Positions 35,858 through 46,992 of a stretch of 64,000 nt of DNA are shown here, one piece after another (the stretch's first letter is position 1; each line of letters opens with the position of its first letter). The DNA is taken from positions 124,001 through 188,000 of the forward strand of contig JADFTS010000033.1 of the NCBI GenBank assembly GCA_015680905.1, in the 5' to 3' direction. The notes beneath the pieces were generated by a model that was not told the origin of the DNA, did no database searches, and worked only from the letters and a program-made list of their open reading frames with translations. Source of the stretch: Coptis chinensis (taxonomy: Eukaryota > Streptophyta > Magnoliopsida > Ranunculales > Ranunculaceae). The position numbers and the translations under genes were made by a program.

Positions 35858-36892
35858 ATGAGACCATCAATATTTCTTCGTGCACTTTCCTTACACTTTC
35901 CGGACAGGTTTGCACCATCTTCTGTGGTACCTTGGCCACAAGAAAGTCCACATGATAAATGGCTCACCAGCCAGCTTAACCCCTTGCATCGCCATGGTGA
36001 AATGCCAGATGAGTCTTATGCTAGTGCTAGATGGCTCATGGAAGCAATTGAGGTTGCTGTGGCCACACAAAAGTTCACAATTGAATCACTTGACAATGTT
36101 TCCATTCGTGAAAGTGATCGAAAAACAATTGAAGATTACCTTGAAGATGTCATTGAATTGCTCGATGCATGTAATGGTTTACGTGAAAGGATGGAGACAA
36201 TAAAGAAATATATCGAATCTTTGAGAATGGTCCTACATTGCCTAGAGGGAGGATCTGATCCAAATCCTGCAATGTTAACGCGAGCAAGTGCTATGCTAAC
36301 TTCTTGTGAAGCGATGGAAAGGAGATGCGCCGAGTTAGAGAAGTGTAGCTCAAGCCTAAGGAAGATGGGAGAGAAGTTGGCACAATGCACTATTTTCTCC
36401 TCATCTGTTGCAAAATCAGGGTGCTCTGAGGAAGCCACCACCAACACACAACTCAACGAGGCATTAAACGGATCCAAGGCCATTGCTTTATTTGCATGTG
36501 GAGTTCTTGGAATCGCTCTATCATTCAAGACGAAGCGTGGATTGCCAGCTATAAATTCCTGCGGAACCACATCGTGGTCAAGTTCATTGAATGGATTACA
36601 CAAAGAAGTGAAGGAAGAAATTGAGCAACGCAAAAAATCAGGCAACGTGGTTCTTGTTGAGTTAAGTCAAACTGTTAACGCCTCTAAGAATTTGCGGCAA
36701 CTAATTAATCTGCGTTGTATGGAGAAAAAGGCAACGCACCATGTAGATTTAAGGAGTAGCATTGAAGCTTTGAGCAGAAGTTGTGGGCAATTAGAAAAAT
36801 GGATTACTCCCTTAAATGGAAGAGTGGATGAACTTTATAGGAATTTAATATCTATTAGAATGGTTTTCTTGGGTATTCTGTCCAAGGTGTAA
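35858..36892 (+). CDS. BPS1-like (BYPASS1 family) protein
   Basis: BYPASS1 family proteins restrain production of a root-derived mobile signal that arrests shoot growth; their biochemical role is not established. One uninterrupted exon gives 344 aa, near BPS1's ~350. After a short N-terminus (HFPDRFAPSSVVPWP) comes the conserved helical block WLMEAIEVAVATQKFTIESL, DYLEDVIELLDACNGLRERM and ESLRMVLHCLEGG (about 60-135). A short hydrophobic segment, AIALFACGVLGIALSF (about 208-223), matches the family's possible membrane-contact stretch. The C-terminal half is charged helix ending RMVFLGILSKV. No frame break is seen. A TATA box lies 60 bp upstream. Confidence 0.85.
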   Translation: MRPSIFLRALSLHFPDRFAPSSVVPWPQESPHDKWLTSQLNPLHRHGEMPDESYASARWLMEAIEVAVATQKFTIESLDNVSIRESDRKTIEDYLEDVIELLDACNGLRERMETIKKYIESLRMVLHCLEGGSDPNPAMLTRASAMLTSCEAMERRCAELEKCSSSLRKMGEKLAQCTIFSSSVAKSGCSEEATTNTQLNEALNGSKAIALFACGVLGIALSFKTKRGLPAINSCGTTSWSSSLNGLHKEVKEEIEQRKKSGNVVLVELSQTVNASKNLRQLINLRCMEKKATHHVDLRSSIEALSRSCGQLEKWITPLNGRVDELYRNLISIRMVFLGILSKV

Positions 36893-37849
36893 TACTATCA
36901 ATTGTAGACACAGGTAGTTACAGCCATTCAAAAACTTGGGCCTTCAATTTTGATCGGAATAATTATTGGACAAAGTAATTAAATCATCTCAACTTTGCAT
37001 ATGTATATTATGGCTTGGTTTCTACTTCTTTTTATTGTTTTTTGATACCTATTCGTAAGTATAGACTGCAAAGAATGCCATGAGGGAGAGCGGGTAAATT
37101 TACAAATGAGATGTCTAGACATGCTCATGCAGATGAGGGCTTATAGCTCAATTTGTAGTTACAGCCGTGACTTCTACTTGTTCTGTTTTGCAATTCTTCT
37201 TTTGAGTTCTTCTATATTTCTTTCAATTGTTTTATATAACTCACATATAAACAAATTCCATGAGTCTGTGTGTGTTTTTAGTTAAAAATGAGCTGATTTT
37301 TGCCATATTAGGATGTCAATTGATCCAACCTCAAATTGTGCCAAGTCTAGTTATCATACTTTTTAATCGTCATACATTTGTCCAACAGAGAAACTATGGG
37401 TTGTTTGAGAGCATTCCGAATGACAACGTCTCCAAATCCGTGCAAGGTACTTTTTTTTTTTTTTTTTTCTTAAATGTTTTCCTTTTTGTTATTATTTTTT
37501 TATTGTTTGTCAATGTTGTGGATGAAAGAGGAACAAAGCTGGTGTTCATTTATATATAAATAAGATGTAAAAAAGCTCTAGTGAACATTTTATATGCACC
37601 ATGTATTAAGAGCTAGGTTTTCCTCTTTCTGTTTTTGAGCCAATGTTTCCACTTTAGAGTTTAGTTACTCAATGACTGCTTATATGTTTATTCAGGCATA
37701 GCTTTGCTCTAAATTCAATAAATTTTTCTTGGAAAAATTGTAAACTGGTTCTTCTGTGGAAGGACTTACTAATAAGCCTCTGTTGTTAGGTATTAAGCTT
37801 TCCATATGGAAAGGTTGGATGGCCTCGTCGACTAAACACTCGGGTAAGT

Positions 37850-38819
37850 ATGGAACTTTCTTTAGCAAAGCCTGATGACTGGCATCTTCATCTTCGCGAT
37901 GGCGACCTTCTGGAAACAGTTGTCTCTCACAGGTTAGTCATTTGCGTGTTTGGTTATTATTGATTAAACTTTGATCGAGTTCATAGTCTTGAAAGTTATG
38001 ATCGTTAATTCTAAGTATCCGTCCCACCTGTTACAGTGCAAATCATTTTGGAAGGGCAAATTGTGGTGCCAAATTTGAAACCTCCTGTTACAACAACAGC
38101 TGCTGCGATGGCTTATCGAGAATCCATACTGAAAGCACTTCCATCCGTCAGTGCTTTTGATCCTCTTATGACACTTTACCTGACTGATAAGACCCACCCT
38201 GATGAGATAAAGCATGCCAGTGAGTCCAATATTTGATCTTGGATTTTTAGATTTTTACTTCAGTTAAAAATGCATATCACTCGATCAATTAATTTGGTAT
38301 TTTTTCTTTCTTGTTGTGTAATCACTTTTTTACTGGATGTTCCACATTTCCAAATACCATGTATTGGTTTAGCAAAGTTGACCAGAATGGTGACCAACAC
38401 AGCTTAATTTAGCATAGTGAGAATGGTCTACGTAGAGTTCATATATCCATTCAATGGCTAGTCATACTTGTGTATTAGGTTCCTAATTTTATGAGATGCA
38501 CCAAGATCATTTGGTTAACTGAAGGTACAAATTGATTGACAGGGAATAGTGGCGTGGTCTTCGCTGTAAAGTTTTACCCTGCAGCAAGGCAGGGTTCAAC
38601 TCTTGATAATAGACAAGCTGTTTGGAGTGACATTCGACCAGGTTTTGTCCCAAGAGTGGAGTGCCCTTTCGATCCTATTTTAGATTCTGTTAAGTCAGAT
38701 GAAATGTAATCTTATTATCTATACGTAACACATTCTTTTATTCGTAACACTACTCCTTACTTGCGTGCAAAAAAAAATTGTACCCTACCGGGGCAACTAC
38801 AAATTCTCAAGATGGTGTC
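37850..38819 (+). pseudogene. PYR4: Dihydroorotase (PYR4) pseudogene fragment
   Basis: Intact PYR4 converts carbamoyl-aspartate to dihydroorotate in plastid or mitochondrial pyrimidine synthesis. Only the first third is here. Exon a (37850-37932) encodes MELSLAKPDDWHLHLRDGDL with the zinc-binding HLH. Exon b (38037-38219) continues to MTLYLTDKTHPDEIKHA but has an extra A in GCAAATTGTGG (38058-38060), which breaks the frame before VVPNLKPPVT. Exon c (38543 to about 38583) encodes NSGVVFAVKFYPA. About 190 bp of unrelated sequence then intervenes, after which homology resumes at about 38775 (KLYPTGATTNSQDGV) and ends by about 38810. The AAxTTxTACCCT segment appears on both sides of the intruding piece. 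The remaining two thirds, including the other metal ligands, are absent, so this is a dead fragment. The first two introns are still recognisable, so it arose by DNA duplication, not retroposition. Confidence 0.88.
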
Positions 38820-38966
38820 CGTGCAACATAGCTAGATCCGACTGATATACATGATAATTGTTCAATAATAATCAATTGGTATACATTTATTTTTTCATTC
38901 GTATTCAGATTTCAGAGTACAAAGACAAAACTTTCCCTCCATTTTTGGCAATTAGACTTGTAACAA

Positions 38967-41222
38967 ATGTTAGCAACGAGATCATCAAGAGCAAGGCGCC
39001 TCTTCTCCCGAACCATCTTCAACACCTGCAATCCAACTCCACCTTGTAATATTTCCCGCCCCGAACCCGAACCCGAACCCGAATCATCGTCACTTCAAAC
39101 ACTGCGCACCCTATGCGCACGAGACCAACTTGATGAAGCCCTCTCGCTATTCTACGCCATGAGCAGCTTCGATTCTCAAACATACGCCACCCTCATCCAT
39201 GCATGTGCTCGTAACCTACGCGTTAACGAAGGCCGAGCTCTTCATCACCACATTCTCTCTCTTAATCACCAACCTACTAACCTCTTCCTGACAAACCATC
39301 TCATCAACATGTATGCAAAATGCGGGTGTTTGGACTCTGCTAGAAAACTGTTCGATGAGATGCCTGAAACAAATGTTGTCTCATGGACTGCACTCATTAC
39401 TGGTTACCAACAACATGGGTTGCCTGACGATTGTTTTCTTCTCTTTTCGGCCATGCTTGCCCACCACCGACCCAATGAATTTGCCTACACTAGTGTTCTT
39501 AGTTCATGCGATGGTGTCCGAGGCCGGCAGGTACATGCACTTGCCTTGAAAACATGTTTTGATGCTTATATTTACGTAGGAAATGCTCTCATTACAATGT
39601 ATTCCAACGGTTGCTACTTGGGTGATGATAATGATGATTGTATGTCCATCTTTCGAACCATGCCTATGCGGAATCTCATTACTTGGAATTCAATTATTGC
39701 AGTGTTTCAACTTCGCGGTCTTGGTGGGAAGTCCTTTGAATTGTTTTCGCAAATGCACTGTGAGGGTATTGAATTTGATCGCGCAACTCTTGTCAGCACC
39801 ATTGCCTCTTTGTGTTGTTTTGAGAATAGTGGCAATGGCATGGCACTGGCTCTCGAGCAATGCCACCAACTGCATTGTCTTGTACTTAAATGTGGGTTTG
39901 TGTCTGAGGTTGAGGTTGTGACGGCATTGGTGAAGGCTTATTCAAAGCTTGGAGGAGATGTTAGTGAGTGTTATAAGCTCTTCTGTGAGATAAGTGGTAA
40001 AGATGCCGTATTGTGGACTGCAATTATAACAACCTTTGCAGAGCAGGAGCCAGAAAAAGCATTGCTTCTCTTCTGCCAGTTCCGTAGGCAGCTTTTCTGT
40101 CCAGATTGCTATACCTTTTCAATAGTTATTAAAGCATGTGCTGGCCTTGCAACTGAGCGGCATGGTTCTGCTGTCCATGCACTGGTAATCAGATCCGGCT
40201 TTGAGGGTCACACTGTGCTTGGCAATGCCCTCATACATGCCTATGCGCGTTGTGGTTCCATTGATCTCTCTGTGAAAGTTTTTGATTGTATGGAGGTGCG
40301 CGACACGGTATCTTGGAACTCGGTGTTCAAGGCTTATGCTGTGCATGGACGAGGAAAGGAGGCATTGCAGCTGTTTATACAAATGAATGTCCAACCTGAT
40401 GCCACCACCTTTGTTGCCCTCCTTTCTGCATGTAGCCATGCCGGACTTGTAGATCAGGGGATTAAGATATTCTCTGACTTGTTTTCAGTGTATAGAGTTT
40501 CCCCTCAATGTGATCATTATGCTTGCATGGTTGACATTCTTGGGCGAGCAGGACGCCTACTTGAGGCTGAGGTTCTAATCAGCCAAATGCCTATCAAGCC
40601 CGACTTTGTGGTCTGGAGTGCTCTGATTGGTGCATGCAGAAAACATGGTGAAACCAAGATGGCCGAGCTTGCCTCAGTGAAACTGATGGAATTGGAGCCA
40701 AATAGCTCACTAGGTTATGTATTGATGGCAAACATATACCATTCAAGTAGTAGATTTAACAATGCAGCTCTTATCAGGAAGGAGATGAAAGGTAGTAAAG
40801 TGAAGAAGGAGCCTGGTTTGAGCTGGATTGAGATTGGGAATAAAGTGCATGAGTTTGCATCTGGAGGTAGACGCCACCCTCAAAGAGCAGCCATCTATTC
40901 TGAACTTGAATGGTTGGTTGGCCGGTTAAAAGAGATGGGTTATCATCCGGAGAAAAGCTTGGCCTTGCATGATATGGAGGAGGAGCAGAAAGAGGAAATG
41001 CTGTCTTATCATAGTGAGAAGCTGGCTTTAGCATTTGCATTGGTTAGTTCAGCTCATGGTAGCAGCGCTATAAGGATTATGAAGAACATTCGAATTTGCA
41101 TAGATTGCCATAATTTCATGAAGCTAGCTTCAGATTTTGTCCGAAGGGAGATTGTAGTGAGGGATGCAAATCGTTTCCACCATTTTGTAAGTGGCTCATG
41201 CTCTTGTAGCGACTATTGGTGA
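38967..41222 (+). CDS. PPR protein, PLS-DYW class, At1g71420-like
   Basis: Intronless 751-aa protein. DYW-class PPR proteins select and deaminate C-to-U editing sites in plastid or mitochondrial RNA. The Arg/Ser-rich N-terminus (MLATRSSRARRLFSRTIF) suggests organelle import, and residues ~32-40 are a run of Pro-Glu repeats (RPEPEPEPES). PLS repeats follow, for example TNLFLTNHLINMYAKCGCLD, NVVSWTALITGYQQHG and TVLGNALIHAYARCGSIDLS. The E/E+ region holds GLSWIEIGNKVHEFASG, and the DYW deaminase has HSEKLALAF with the catalytic HxE, the CIDCH zinc motif and the terminal CSCSDYW. All key deaminase residues are present and the frame is unbroken. The At1g71420 assignment is from memory of family members. 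The PYR4 fragment lies ~150 bp upstream. Confidence 0.9.
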   Translation: MLATRSSRARRLFSRTIFNTCNPTPPCNISRPEPEPEPESSSLQTLRTLCARDQLDEALSLFYAMSSFDSQTYATLIHACARNLRVNEGRALHHHILSLNHQPTNLFLTNHLINMYAKCGCLDSARKLFDEMPETNVVSWTALITGYQQHGLPDDCFLLFSAMLAHHRPNEFAYTSVLSSCDGVRGRQVHALALKTCFDAYIYVGNALITMYSNGCYLGDDNDDCMSIFRTMPMRNLITWNSIIAVFQLRGLGGKSFELFSQMHCEGIEFDRATLVSTIASLCCFENSGNGMALALEQCHQLHCLVLKCGFVSEVEVVTALVKAYSKLGGDVSECYKLFCEISGKDAVLWTAIITTFAEQEPEKALLLFCQFRRQLFCPDCYTFSIVIKACAGLATERHGSAVHALVIRSGFEGHTVLGNALIHAYARCGSIDLSVKVFDCMEVRDTVSWNSVFKAYAVHGRGKEALQLFIQMNVQPDATTFVALLSACSHAGLVDQGIKIFSDLFSVYRVSPQCDHYACMVDILGRAGRLLEAEVLISQMPIKPDFVVWSALIGACRKHGETKMAELASVKLMELEPNSSLGYVLMANIYHSSSRFNNAALIRKEMKGSKVKKEPGLSWIEIGNKVHEFASGGRRHPQRAAIYSELEWLVGRLKEMGYHPEKSLALHDMEEEQKEEMLSYHSEKLALAFALVSSAHGSSAIRIMKNIRICIDCHNFMKLASDFVRREIVVRDANRFHHFVSGSCSCSDYW

Positions 41223-42492
41223 TCAACCAAAGACTCGTATTAATGCTATTCCTTTTCTGTTCACTTTACTTGAGCACAACCACCAAGTTGTCCTTCATCA
41301 GTTCAACTGCTAGATTGGTTTAGCACTTTTCGGCGTGTATATTGCTCTCTAGGTCCTGGAGTGGGCCACATTACTTTTCCTTCATTAGAAACAAAATCTG
41401 GTGCTGGAGGGATCACCACCCTGAAACGGCTAAGTAAGCAATAACAATGGATCAGTTCCCTGGCACAGTCGCCCAGACGAATGTTATACAAACAAGGACA
41501 CCTCAGTTGTCATTTTGCTGTTACATAGTGTGCTGGAGCTGAAGTTCAATAGTGCAACTGTGCAAGTATGCAAATATCAGCCAAGGTGGTTTTTTGGAGC
41601 ACAGCAAACCTGTTTGAATTGGGGACATCTATTCAAGAATAATCGAAACGGTTTCTTGTGGAATGCATGAAAGTCATGAAAATAACAAGAGGTGGATAGA
41701 GAGGCCAGAGGCCAGACTGAGTTGTTCACTGAGACATGCTTGACGAAGTCTGTGTTACTTGGGAAGCGATGCAAAGTTTCTGGCTTTTTGGTGGTTTTTA
41801 CAAAAATGTGTGGAGGATGCTCCCAGCTAGTATAACTAAAGAAACAGTTAAATTGCCAACAATTGATTTAGTTCCTGTCGAGACTGCCATCTTCCTTCAG
41901 TTGGACGCTGAAATACCGCAGTGCAAGGCAATTGTTGACATATTGTTTGGAGTTTCCATTTTAGTCTACATGACCTGTAGGGATGGAATGATCTCAGTTC
42001 TGAGTAATGACATAGATGTCTTGACTTTGAAAGAGAGCATATAGGATGACTGACAGACATGAGAAAATAAAAGGCTATCAAAGTGGCCATACTGAGCTCT
42101 TCACTAAGATCGAATGTGTCTCAAGTTCGCTTGATCCAATCATCTAAACCAATGAGGAACAATAACTTGATCAGATCTCACCTATATACATGAGCAATCC
42201 CGGGAATGAGGAAACCAACAAGATTAACAAGTTCAGGCATATCGCTAAATTGTGAATGCGAAAATAACATTTTTATTATTATTTGGGAATTCATCCACAC
42301 GTCAAATGTACAAAGCTGACACAATGCTTATGACCTCCTTAAAAGTACAAACTATCTCGGAGATCCCTCTATGGAATTCCACAAGAAAGCCAATTTATTG
42401 AAGAATCAAGTAAAAAAAAACAAAGTTTGCAAGGAAAAATAATGCAAACATAAATATTAGTTTAGATTGGCAAATAACGAGCACTATATGTT
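41223..42492. other. Convergent 3' flanks of the DYW-PPR and SMR genes
   Basis: The interval probably contains both 3' UTRs. No coding homology, transposon end or RNA gene was seen. Confidence 0.55.
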
Positions 42493-44588
42493 TTAGAACT
42501 CGTGAGTGGGTTTATAACGATATTTGGGCCGCACGTCAATCACCCCAGGTCTTGCCTCATCAAAACGGTACCTGCAGATACACAGAATTGGTCGATAAGT
42601 CTAGCAATCAGTATATTAAGGTGTAAAGAGTATGTGACTCTAAATTGAGAGAGAGAGAGAGACCCATTTTCAACGAGAAAACCTTTTCACAGCCATAGGA
42701 AGTGTAGCTTGTCCTCGGCTATGATTACCAGTTCCAGTTACAACTTGCAGTGCTCTTGGTCTATGCCAAGATATTCCCTGTTCTTTATCTGCCATATTGG
42801 TGCCCAGACAAGTAATGGCCTCAGAAGGAGAATGAATGTCCCCTGATGTGGGCTTCAGAGATCTATTGGGGGATACGGACCGATTTAGTGGAATCTGCAT
42901 TTCAATGTTCCAAAGATGGCCCTGCAAAAAGTGCACAGCTTCAGATGCATGAAGACCATGCAAGTCCAGCTTCCATATACCATTTTTGCTATTTCTAATT
43001 CTTAATATCTCCTCTGCTGCCTTCATATTCATCTTCTCAGCTGCATTCCATTCTTCCCGTGCCTGCAATGAGAGCTTTTGAGCTGAAAAGTGATCACCCC
43101 TCATAAAGGCATTGCTGGCTGCGCGAGAATGCTGAGATGCTAACCTGTTTCACAAGGAAGTAACTAAGTACTGATCTTACCATTTGATCAAGCAACTCAA
43201 GGTTTCTATAAAAATGAGATTGGACATAGCAACTACAAAAAATCTTAATAAAGGCCCAGAGACCTAATAATTGACAGCTCAGAAAGGTATGTGATAAGCA
43301 ATAGCCTTTGTGGAGATTCGAACTTTACATAGTTACTAAGACCACCAGAAAATACTAGCTCACTGTGCCTAACACTCCTAGTTATCATTCAACTTAATAA
43401 AGGCAATATCCCACAATCCTAACAGATCTGTTATTGAAAAGGTAGTTAATATATGATAAGCTCTCAGAGCGTTTATGAACTTCAAACAGTGATAGTGAAG
43501 TGTACCCTCTTATCCACTCACCCTGTCCATGGATATTATACAGATAGATCCGTAGCTGGATCAAATTGCAAATTTTCATACTGATAGCCCTGTATACAAC
43601 TATACATACAGAAACCAGAAAATGCTGATGTAACTGGGTAAATGTGACAAACACTCTGAAACAGGCTTGTCTACTTTGCACGTCCACAACAATTAGATTA
43701 CCAAATAAATTATAGTTATAAAGTAGGCAAGTATGCATAGTTGAACCATTTAAGTATCAAGACAAGGGATAGATACCTAATTGCCCGTATTGCATCTTTG
43801 CGGTGGCTCAAATAAGCATCATCCTCTTCCCACTCGGGTTCAACTGGAGCAGCTATCACGCGCCGTGAAATTAGTTGTGCAGTGCTGTCATATAGTTTAC
43901 TGTCAGTACGAACATCTTCAACTGTCATTTCGTTCCACGTTTCAAAAACACATTCATCAAGTGCAGACTTCAAGTCTGCAATGTTTGTCACATCGTTTAT
44001 ACGAGCACCTTTAACTGCTTGTGTAGTTTTCTCAAAGTCCGCTCTCTGAGCCCCATGGTTTTCTGTCTCTTCAGAGCTTCTAGATAATACCATTGATTTT
44101 AATAGAGTGGAAGCCTGATCAAAATCATTATTCACGGCACCTAATATATCCTCAATCAAGCCTTCATCAGCCCAGCAGTAGAGGTCTTTCAGCTTTGCAA
44201 TAACAGGATTTACATGGTTTCCAATTTCAGCCTCATTCCCAAAGTTTCTACTAGAATGACCACCTATCGTTTGTGTTGGGGAATGATTCCCAGTCCCCCA
44301 ATGAACTGGAAAATCTATAGAGGGCTGCACAACTGATGAAAAAGACCTCACTGATGGATTACTGCTAACTGCTGAGCTTTCAGGAAGGGGCACATCAGTA
44401 CTCGTGCTTTGAATGGGAGGATATGGATCAATGTAACTTTCAGGTTCCCGGCCCTGCTTCCCTCGCTGCTTGAGATCAAATGCAGCCCAACCAAGGGATC
44501 TACCTTTCGCTGACGATAACTTTGAACGTGAAGGAATGGCAGATATGGTCATCTTGGAAGTCCATTGTTCATGGACACCATCCGTCAT
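42493..44588 (-). CDS. CUE/DUF1771/SMR-domain protein (At5g23520-like), with a late frameshift
   Basis: Small-MutS-related domains are nucleic-acid nicking or binding modules; in plants the role of this family is poorly known. Exons: 44588-43777, 43144-42664, 42571-42493. The N-terminal ~120 residues are low complexity. A CUE-like ubiquitin-binding region follows (KLKDLYCWADEGLIEDILGA, ~130-165), then DUF1771 (SRAASNAFMRGDHFSAQKLS) and the SMR domain with LDLHGLHASEAV and VTGTGNHSRGQA. Near the end of exon 2 the gene reads AVKRFSR then TGA (42670-42672). Relatives continue ...F-x-x-ENGYRF..., and removing one T from a TTTT run (complement of 42678-42681) restores exactly that and joins exon 3 (YRFDEARPGVIDVRPKYR) in phase. 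As assembled the protein loses its last ~30 residues, the end of the SMR fold. A GT-like donor near 45330 hints at a 5' UTR intron. Confidence 0.85.
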
Positions 44589-46992
44589 ATTAGCCTGTTA
44601 TTATAATGCCAACCAATTTGGCAATGCAAGTGGTGTAACAAAATACTTTGTCGAAGAAAATAATGTTTCCTGAAAAGAATGTAATTTGTGGGGAAAAATG
44701 TAAAGCAAATAAAAGACACAGTGAACTCTACAACTTCAATAAACTCAAATGAATTTCCGCAGTGTCAATTTTCAACCTCAAATGTGTGAAGTTGTCTCAA
44801 AATAGTTTTTGTTCTTTCTGGAACGATGTACTTAAATTGTAAGCACCACAACAACTACATTATGAGATACTTATTCAAGAAGTGCTACTTGGAGTACTTT
44901 CCCTTGATTCCTATGTACTTTCGTATTTAAAGAATATATTGTGAAAAATTATCATAAAAGCATGGATAGAGTGAAATTGTAGCAGTGTTAAAGGCACATG
45001 GCCTAATTCTAAAGTTTGGCCAAAAACCTTGATGAAGCAAGCTCTCATAACTTCCCAAAAGTATAAACAGAACAATGGTTCACATGCTAATGAAAACAAC
45101 GTTTAAAAAAAGAAAATTTGCAACAACATCACATATACATAATCATGGTAATATTGCTTGAGTAAACCTGTTTTTTTTTTCTTGGTGTCCTGCCTTGATT
45201 GCTATTTAAAAACGCTAAGCCAAAGATGACGATTCCAAGGAACAAAAAGAGCTGAGAAAGAGAGATTGGACGGATGAGAAACGAGAATCAGAACAAGTTT
45301 GTTGATGATGGATGATGAAGATGTGCAGCACCTGGAATCCATCAACGTTTCAAGAGAGTGAGAAGAAAAGTTAGAAAACTAGAAAAAAGTAGGGAAGATG
45401 ATTTTGGTGTTTTCCTCGTCTGTTTCTTTCGAGGAAATCCAACATAACCATCAAAAGTCCACGCGCCGTATTTATGTTTGGGTGTTGTGGCACTGGCACA
45501 CACACGTCCACAATAATTTTACGTGGGGTCCATGCCTCAAGTCATGTACTGGAATCATGAGGTTACCGATTACGAGTATTACTATATTGTCAATTAAAGA
45601 TACTCGGATTTTAAGGTGAGATATTATTCTAACATCAAACATTGAATTTCTAATAATTTTGTGTTTTTTTTTTTTCAGGAGGGACTATAGTTTGGGATTT
45701 TAAAATTCTCTGAATTCCAATAAATTCAAAAACTGAAATTCATCAAATTTCAATTCTTATCATATTTGGAATTTCGATTGATTTCAAAATAATTAAATTT
45801 TCAACTTTATATTTGGAATTCTGATTTTTTAAAAAACCGAAATATTAGATGGAATTCTGAAGTTTCGTTAGGAATCACAAATACTGGGAGAAAGTGAGAA
45901 ACACATGTTGATGAAAACACCAAACCAAACACCAAATCGGTCAAAATTTGGTTTCAATTTTGGTGTTATTGTATCAATCTCTCTCACGGTAACCGCTGCG
46001 GTTTTTTGAACACCGCATTAGGCTTTGGGCTAGAGTGGATTTCAATCACGCGGTTTTGCGAAAACTGCACGAGATTTGGAAAATAAAAAGAATAAAATTG
46101 ATGTGCGAGTGGTTTATAGAAAACAGTGTAGGCTTGAGCTTGGCTTCAGTTTTGAGAAAACCGCGTAGACGTTGTTTATCCAAAACCGTATCATTTAATA
46201 TCGAATATTTAATATTTCTCCTTAAATTAGTTGGTATTTTTTTGGTTTGGTTTAAAAATTTAGCATTTTTTTGGTTTTTCTCCTAAAGATCTTCTTATAC
46301 ATACATTATTCAAGAGAATAATGGATCTTTTATTAGTTCAGTGAGGTGTCAAAAAATCTGTCACGACTCATGAGCTGTTGCCTTCAGTTACGTTTTTAAC
46401 TTCACGTGTCGACTGACTCAATTTACCAAACAAAAAATTTGATGGTAAATTAGGAAGGATATAAGCAGAGTAAATGCAGGCTCATTATGGTAAGATATTC
46501 CCTCTTTTTATTGGTAAAGAATGTTTCTTTCTGCGTTACATAACGAATTATTTATAACTACTAGTGCGGTGGTACACATTCCATTACCTCTATCTGTAAA
46601 TAAATATTGAAACCCTCATATAAATTTACAATCTTTTTCTACTTTCAATTTCAATGTCCAACACGTCGGCAAAAAGGAAGATGATCAAAAGAAAACAAAG
46701 TAGAAAACTATTATAAAAAGCCCAACAATAGCTTCCTTTCCACCTGAGCAAAAAGCCAGCAATCATTTTGAAGATCTCAAGGCAGGTAATAATAATATTA
46801 TAGAATATAGCCGTTGGATTTGAATCTTGAACAGTTTTGCTTGAATCCCACTTTATGTATCATTTGACTCACTACCTTTTAAGCTTCATCATCAAGAAGC
46901 ATTTTTTTTTGTTTTTAAATCTCTATTTTAGTTGGAACTTATGAGTTTTGTTTTAATGAAGATCTGCAGGGAATAAAGATTAATGTAAAGAT
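44589..46992. other. Divergent intergenic region, with a possible MITE at 45680-45900
   Basis: It separates the SMR gene (minus) from the SUN gene (plus). Between about 45680 and 45900 are GAATTCC-rich ends (TAGTTTGGGATTTTAAAATT and, reversed, CAGTATTTGTGATTCC), suggesting an old MITE, though the inverted repeats are poor. Around 45985-46170 several GCGGTTTT/AAAACCGC segments occur in both orientations. Nothing coding was recognised. Confidence 0.4.

Noticed and set aside
37260-37559. Possible upstream exon of the dihydroorotase fragment
   Set aside because: The translation resembles no PYR4 transit peptide or known protein and contains a long poly-T stretch; no in-phase splice link to 37850.
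41736-42044. 102-codon open frame 3' of the DYW-PPR gene
   Set aside because: It lies between convergent genes, is probably UTR, and has no family resemblance.
43310-43325. GATTCGAACTT resembling a tRNA T-loop B box
   Set aside because: No A box, acceptor stem or anticodon arm could be folded around it; it lies in an SMR intron.
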